This document shows, piece by piece, positions 58,658 through 64,000 of a stretch of 64,000 nucleotides of DNA. The position numbers and the translations under genes were made by a program. The notes below the pieces were generated by a model that ran no database searches, was not told the DNA's origin, and saw only the letters and a program-made list of their open reading frames with translations. Source of the DNA: Siphonodentalium dalli (taxonomy: Eukaryota > Mollusca > Scaphopoda > Gadilida > Siphonodentaliidae); contig CP136062.1 of NCBI GenBank assembly GCA_032622095.1, positions 143,302,351-143,366,350 of the forward strand. Reading direction: 5' to 3'. The first letter of the stretch is position 1. Every line of letters begins with the position of its first letter.

Positions 58658-58771
58658 TGATCCCTTCGATGCCCGAGGTGTTGAAAAGATAGCTGGGGCT
58701 TCAGCACTAACTGGCTTTGGAGACGGATAGAAAGTCGTATCAGGACGACTCGATCTGGATGAAAATGCATC
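58589..58771 (-). CDS. ELMO: ELMO exon 1 (first coding exon, residues 1-23, with 5' leader)
   Basis: The ATG at 58657 begins [12 protein letters not shown] and the exon ends ELDQ before a GTATTC donor, aligning with the ELMO1 start (...VKVAIE...EIDQ). The exon is bounded upstream by TTTCAG at 58772, so an upstream noncoding or coding exon exists, probably outside the recognised part of the window. The 114 bp before the ATG are open in frame (38 codons, no Met, rich in Ser and Pro). They could be leader or an N-terminal extension; I favour leader because the ATG matches the family start position. Confidence 0.85.
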
Positions 58772-59247
58772 CTGAAAGACCAAGAAGGAAATGTCAATGC
58801 CATCATAAGTCTAGAATAGGAATAATTGTTTTTATCAGAATGATGCTACCTAAAAATATTTGTGCTTCAACTAAACCTACTGGTACTACATATTGATGAG
58901 TGATTCCCTGAATTTCCCTCTACCTTGATAGTTTTCTGATCTGGATGCATCAATTGTGACAACAAAGAATTTATCAACACAGACTTCTGCATGTTTGAAT
59001 CTTATTCGTTGTACTTTGGGTCTTAAGAATTTGCACTTTTCATAGATTGGAAATCAGATTTTAAATCATGAAACCAATGTCAATATCAAATCGAAAATAA
59101 ATATGCAGTATTTTCAAATGAAACCTGAATAGGTCTCCATGCGGAATTAAACCACCAATATCGACAGAAATACTTATTGAAATTATAGAATTTAAAAAAA
59201 TTGGTTCTTCAGTATACAACAATACAGAGCAGTCCTCTCACAACAAG
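58772..59247. other. Upstream of ELMO exon 1; no promoter or further exon recognised
   Basis: A TTTCAG acceptor sits at 58772, so this is intronic to a 5' exon I could not find. Nothing else stands out. Confidence 0.4.
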
Positions 59248-59695
59248 CAAGCCTGCAAATAGCGTGTCGGTCATTTGCAGAATGAGTCCCCAGAGGGTGA
59301 ATTTAGTGATGCTATCCCGCATAATGGGCTAGCGTCACCAAATTCACCCTCTGAGGACCTCATTCTTCTGAGGCTTCAACTGCTATGGGAGACTTAGTAT
59401 CAGATTGAAGTTCCTCAGTTGAAGTTGGTGATGTTCGCCCATTTGTCACCTCGATTATTCATTATATCTTCTGCAAATTGGGGGACATAGAAACTTCCCA
59501 GAAGGGAAAAAGTCCCTAAAAACAATGCTAACTTGAGACTATCTATAGATGCTTCCCAGAAGATAAAGCCAAATCAGAATGAGGTCCCCCAAGGGTGAAT
59601 CTGGTGATGCTAGCCCACTGTGTGGGGTAGCATCACTAAATTCACCCTCTGGGGACCTCATTTTGCAAATTACAAGCACACTATTTCTAGGCTTG
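59248..59695. mobile_element. hAT-like CAAGCC-family element, 448 bp
   Basis: Flanks ACAACAAG and GCAACAAG (7 of 8); ends CAAGCCTGCAAATAGCGTGT and ACACTATTTCTAGGCTTG; two palindromes plus the family core (TTGAAGTT..GATGTTCGCCC). Confidence 0.83.
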
Positions 59696-60359
59696 GCAAC
59701 AAGAGGTTGCATCGGCAGTGTTGGCATACCCCCACAGTGACAAATTTGAACCGACAAAGTATACATGTTGTTGAGATATCTGCTCAGATGGAAAAAAAAC
59801 CAAACATTTTCATATTAACAAAGATAAATAACTCTATAACGGAAAACATGAACGGCTTGTGACTAATACTGTTACCTCTTCAGCGCTATTGCCTGGATGC
59901 TAAGTTGTAATATATTACTCTTGAGTGCCAAAAAAACAGTGTACATGGTGGAATAATAGTACAGGGTGGAAAATTTAGCAAAACTTAATAACAGTACAAG
60001 GTGGAACTGCCTCTGGAATTTTGATTCGGGACATGGCTACTAGTAGAGTTACATAGCGGTATGAATTTTTAAAACTGTTAAGACACTGTACTACTTATTA
60101 TTATGCCTAATTCCCTACAGATATAAAATTGCAGTGTTTTCATATTAGCTATGATGTAATTTGTTTCTCCAATCTTGAGTCATGCTCTAATTTTTTTTTG
60201 CTATCAATGAAGATTGATAGATTGTTTCACAGATTTTCAAAACAAAAAATTAATAAATGTACATGGCCAAATAATGACCGTACAGGTGGGAAATTTATCT
60301 GGCAATTAATTAGCGTACATGTAATCTTATTTGGCATCGGATAGTTTCTGATGGTGAAT

Positions 60360-60480
60360 GTGGCCGAATTGGTGCACTGGTAGTCAGTGATGGTACTGGT
60401 ATTGAGCTATGGCCTCATCATGTGTCAAAGTTGGGTTCAATGAATTCATTGAAATCGGTCGGCTAGTTCACAGGCTTTTG
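60360..60480 (+). ncRNA. Possible tRNA-derived SINE head
   Basis: GTGGCCGAATTGGTGCACTG resembles a pol III A box region and GTTGGGTTCAATGAATTC a B box, about 70 bases apart. No cloverleaf that I would call a tRNA, and no second copy here. Weak. Confidence 0.35.
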
Positions 60481-60538
60481 CAATAGAATTGGACTACGAT
60501 ATTGTTGTTGAGAGTATAAGACTATCCTGGTTAATTAA

Positions 60539-60768
60539 CCCTTTCCACACTAAATGGTTTCTCCCATTCAGTCATGAAGTTATACATGGGAATGGTCTAT
60601 TATTCATTTGAAGGTGTGTTAGACGAAAAGATAATACAAGTGCTGAAGGATTCATATTCATTGGTAGGAAATATTCAGATAATAAGTTCAACTTAATATT
60701 ATAACATATACATGTAATCTGAACATTACCTATGAGAACTACTTGTCAATGAGTATCTAGTATAGAAA
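60539..60768 (+). mobile_element. TTAA-flanked MITE (TACTAAATGG family), copy 4
   Basis: TTAA at 60535-60538 and 60769-60772; CCCTTTCCACACTAAATGG start, GAGTATCTAGTATAGAAA end. Confidence 0.75.
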
Positions 60769-60779
60769 TTAAAGCAATT

Positions 60780-61555
60780 GTTTAGCCTCATAATATTTTC
60801 CTTAAAATTCCAGAGCACTGAAATTGAGCTTATCGGGGAATATTGAATTTAGAACAGTAATAATATGAAATAATTTACATATCAATGGGGGTATTGTAAG
60901 TGGGAAGAGTACATAAGTGAAATTAACTCTTCCCACTTTCATACAATTTGACAGAATCTTGGCTAAAATGTATGCCAAAGGCCCATACACATATCATGTG
61001 AGCTACAAGAATGCCCAGTGCTAGTTTGTGGGACAGAATAAGTACAATGTCATTTTTAAAATCAATTTGCATTAATACTTTCAAATTTGTGCCATGCTTG
61101 GGAGCAAGACGATTGTACCTTGGATGAGTGGTACCTGGACTTTTCGTACCCACAGAATGATTGGTACCAGTCTGGTTTGAACGGCTGGTACCAAGGCAAG
61201 GAAGATTATTGTTGCCAGAGAATTTATTAAATCCTTTACGAATATCTATATATTTTATGGTTTTATATCAGTAATTTGACTTACTCAGAAAATTAGGCCT
61301 TATAAGGACTGATACAGTACTTGCTCAAGTATTATCAATACGGTCAATTTTGTAGTAGTAGGAATACGATGTACGACAACTGTAGATGAAACTACAGAGA
61401 ATATAACCCATCGATCAAACATCGACATCCACGACACCAATGATCCAATGATGACAATAATGACGACATGCCTCCAGCAAACTCGATATCCAAATTGCAA
61501 CAGACTAAACCACAGCAACTGCCACCGCTGACACATAAAACAGTAATGAGGATTA
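60780..61555. other. Upstream flank, nothing firm
   Basis: A small inverted pair, GGTACCTGGAC..GGTACCAG and CTGGTACCAAGG, near 61130-61195. No gene recognised. Confidence 0.4.
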
Positions 61556-61930
61556 ACACTAATGAATCCTTTTTCTGTCGTAAGGCTGAATAGTAGATGG
61601 TGGGTAGTGGTATATTGTCAGGTATGGATATAATTATATAGAATGTTAGATGTTAAATAAAACAAGAATATTCAATAATTGTGAGACCGGGAAATGAGGA
61701 TTTAATTTGGCCAAAGATTTTTTAATTTGGCCAAAAAAAATGAATCCTTTTTCTGTCGTAAGGCTGAATGGTAGATGGTGGGTATTGGTATATTGTCAAA
61801 TAACAGTGGTGGGATTAAAGAAATCCAGACACAGTATTTGAATGTATGGATATAATTATATAGAATATTAGATATTAAATAAAACAAGAATATTCAATAA
61901 TTGTGAGACCGGGAAATGAGGATTTAATTT
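61556..61930. repeat. Tandem duplication, about 180-bp unit
   Basis: AATGAATCCTTTTTCTGTCG occurs at about 61561 and 61739; both units continue through GTAGATGGTGGGTA.TGGTA and AATTGTGAGACCGGGAAATG. Confidence 0.85.
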
Positions 61931-61974
61931 GGCAAAAAAAAAAAACAGAATTGGCAAACAAAATTGGCCCAAAT

Positions 61975-62775
61975 AGTCGGGGAGCCAATAAGGTCCATCT
62001 GCATCCCCCCCCCCCCCCCCCCCCCCCCCGATGATTACAAATAACCTTATTTTTATTGTTCCCTATGGTACCCTATGATAAAGAATCCGGATTTCACCGA
62101 AAAATAAAGGTGGCCCTACTAGGTGCTATAGCCATTTGAATCCAAGATGGCCGCCATTTCCTTTAATTCCGACCAGCTGTATTTAATAGTTGTAATAGAT
62201 CGGTTGTTAGCAAAAGACTCAGACAAAATGTATGCCATTTTGTTGGTATGATGTCCTTCTTCAAAATGACGGCAAATAATTTCGAAAAGAAATCAAAATG
62301 GCCACCGAAAAATGACGTCATATGCACGAAAATAGGAAATTTAATTAATATTTCACCATATCTTCCATTTTTCTTCACATTAATCATTAGTAAATGGCAA
62401 TGTTTTTGAAACAGTCATCAAGCGTGATATTATAGTGTCATTTTAAGACATTTGCCATTGACGAGGGTTCCGTAATAGATACAGAAAGAGGATTTGAAAA
62501 AGAGTGTGAAATTTTCGATTTTTTTTGCAAGACGATTTTGATAGTCATTTTAACGACAAACCACACAGGCTGTTAATAGAATGTAAACAACTATGTGCTT
62601 TATTTTATTGGACGGATGTTTTACTTCAATGGGAATGAAATTGGTGTAGAGAATTTCCAAAATGGCCGCCGAAAATATGAAAAATGGTAAATATTGCCCC
62701 AGGGTGTCCTGCAATGGCTTACAAGTTGTGGTTAATATATAAAATTGGCAGGTGGACCTTATTGGCTCCCCGACT
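61975..62775. mobile_element. TIR element with a 25-base poly-C tract
   Basis: AGTCGGGGAGCCAATAAGGT at the left is inverted as ACCTTATTGGCTCCCCGACT at the right. Poly-C at 62005-62029. Internal AAGATGGCCGCCATTT and AAAATGGCCGCCGAAA motifs. TSD not read; neighbouring AATTTGGC repeats may belong to the same element. Confidence 0.65.
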
Positions 62776-63289
62776 AAAAGATTTTTCGGCCGAGCATGAA
62801 TACTGGTACGAATCGTCGACAGGGAATGAAAATTCAGATACACTACCAAACAGCATAGATACAGGTAGGGAGGGTGAGGGAGAGTTAAATCTCTTATCTA
62901 TGCCCCTATTGGAACAAATGTGAATCATCTATGAGATCCATTCATCTAGTAATTTCAAAGGGTAGATTTAAGAGTTGAAGTGAATTGATTTCCCTCAAAA
63001 GTTCCTAAACAGTGACCCCATTTGAACAAATCTGAACCCCAGTCACCCAAGGACCCTCCATCAGACAGACAGCCAAATTCAATCCAATACACCTCCCAAA
63101 TTTTCTTTGAAAATTATTGCATGATTTCACATAGATGAAAGTGTCAATGACACTGTAGCTCAACTTAGGTAGGGGAATAATTTAATGGTTGACAGTAAAT
63201 GGAGGAATTAGGAAAGGTGCTAATTGAAATGTCTAAGTAAGACAAGATGTAAATGTGAAGAGAGACCTCGTCAACGGATTCAATTTTGA

Positions 63290-64000
63290 AATCTAAGATG
63301 GCCACCAGCGGCCATGTTTTTGTGCCGAATGACCCCAAAATGACTCGTTCCCATCTACATGTCAATGTCAACAATCATTACAAATTTCATGATGATCAAA
63401 CAAACAGATCGGTCAATAACCCATGCTAATGGATTTTGTAGAAATACTGTATTTAGTCATACAAAGAGTAAAATCCAAAATGGCCATTGGTGGCCACTAT
63501 TTTTTGCGAATGACCCCAAAATGACATGTTCCTATCAAGAGGTCACCCCGATGATCCATATGAATTTTGGTGATGATCAGATCAGGGATGTGGTATGTAG
63601 GGTGTGTCAAAGTATTTAGTGATGCAAAGAGTAAAATCCAATATGGCTGCCGACGGCCATGTTTTTGGCCAAATGACCCCAAAATGACTCATACAAAGAG
63701 TAAAATCCAAAATGGCCATTGGTGGCCACTTTTTTTTTGCGAATGACCCAAAAATGACACGTTCCCATCTAGAGGTCACCCCGATGATCCATATGAAGTT
63801 TGGTGATGATCGGATCAGGGATGTGGTCTGTAGGATGTGTCAAAGGATTTAGTGATGCAAAGATTAAAATCCAAGATGGCCACCAGCGGCCATGTTTTTT
63901 GGCCGAATGATCCTAAAATGACTCGTTCACATCTACATGTGAATGTCAACATTGAAGACAAATTTTATGATGATCACACAAACTGTATGGCCTGTAGCCT
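63290..64000 (+). repeat. Tandem array, about 165-180-bp unit, running off the window
   Basis: Units centred on AAATGGCCATTGGTGGCCA or AGATGGCCACCAGCGGCCAT followed by GAATGACCCCAAAATGAC, CGTTCCCATCTA, then GATGATC. Anchors at about 63295, 63478, 63640, 63710 and 63874. Each unit has a short GGCCA..TGGCC inverted core. Confidence 0.85.

Noticed and set aside
1-64000. Prokaryote-style operon, defence system or gene cluster
   Set aside because: The window has spliced exons, animal transposons and no runs of adjacent open frames with ribosome binding sites.

Overview
This window is animal nuclear DNA from an invertebrate. It is AT-rich, has one spliced gene with vertebrate-recognisable protein sequence, and is crowded with transposon relics; there is no operon structure and no ribosome binding sites. 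I cannot fix the phylum from sequence alone. A deuterostome (hemichordate, echinoderm) or a lophotrochozoan would fit.

The only host gene I can support is a complete ELMO (engulfment and cell motility; ELMO1/2/3 family) gene on the minus strand. Twenty coding exons run from the ATG at 58657 down to the stop at 8107. Every intron has GT..AG ends, the phases join cleanly, and the joined frame is 706 residues, close to the roughly 720-727 of the human proteins. It carries the N-terminal RhoG-binding-type region, ARM repeats, ELMO domain, PH domain and a C-terminal PxxP tail (residues 690-697). The sequence at 1-8106 is downstream flank, and 58772-64000 is upstream flank or 5' intron.

The introns and flanks are a stack of non-autonomous mobile elements, many with readable target-site duplications (TSDs). 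They include: hAT-like elements with 8-bp TSDs (6955-8063, 14540-15278, 29253-31371 with 29282-30353 inside it, 51195-52801 with 51387-52290 inside it, 54100-54661, 54971-55102, 57435-57887, 59248-59695); TTAA-flanked, piggyBac-like elements (7428-7819, 13891-15742, 27984-28373, 38528-38731, 43698-44088, 46020-46232, 49957-50403, 52912-53139, 55659-56581, 57125-57371, 60539-60768); a 1.2-kb Mutator-like element with a 9-bp TSD (3471-4657); six TA-flanked palindromic elements; two LINE types (a degraded endonuclease-bearing element at 17170-18560 with a relative at 25505-26205, and a 5'-truncated L1/Tx1-like tail at 45065-45978); a 5S-rRNA-like SINE candidate; and several tandem arrays.

The most interesting points are: a double-hairpin module carried inside several unrelated TTAA-flanked families; repeats that touch ELMO splice sites (a 56-bp tandem duplication of the exon 14 donor, a 22-bp minisatellite starting at the exon 6 donor, a transposon end at +10 of the exon 16 donor); a hAT/piggyBac composite 36 bp after the ELMO stop that probably forms its 3'UTR; a perfect 45-bp-stem hairpin in the last ELMO intron; and a LINE flanked by an about 86-bp TSD.
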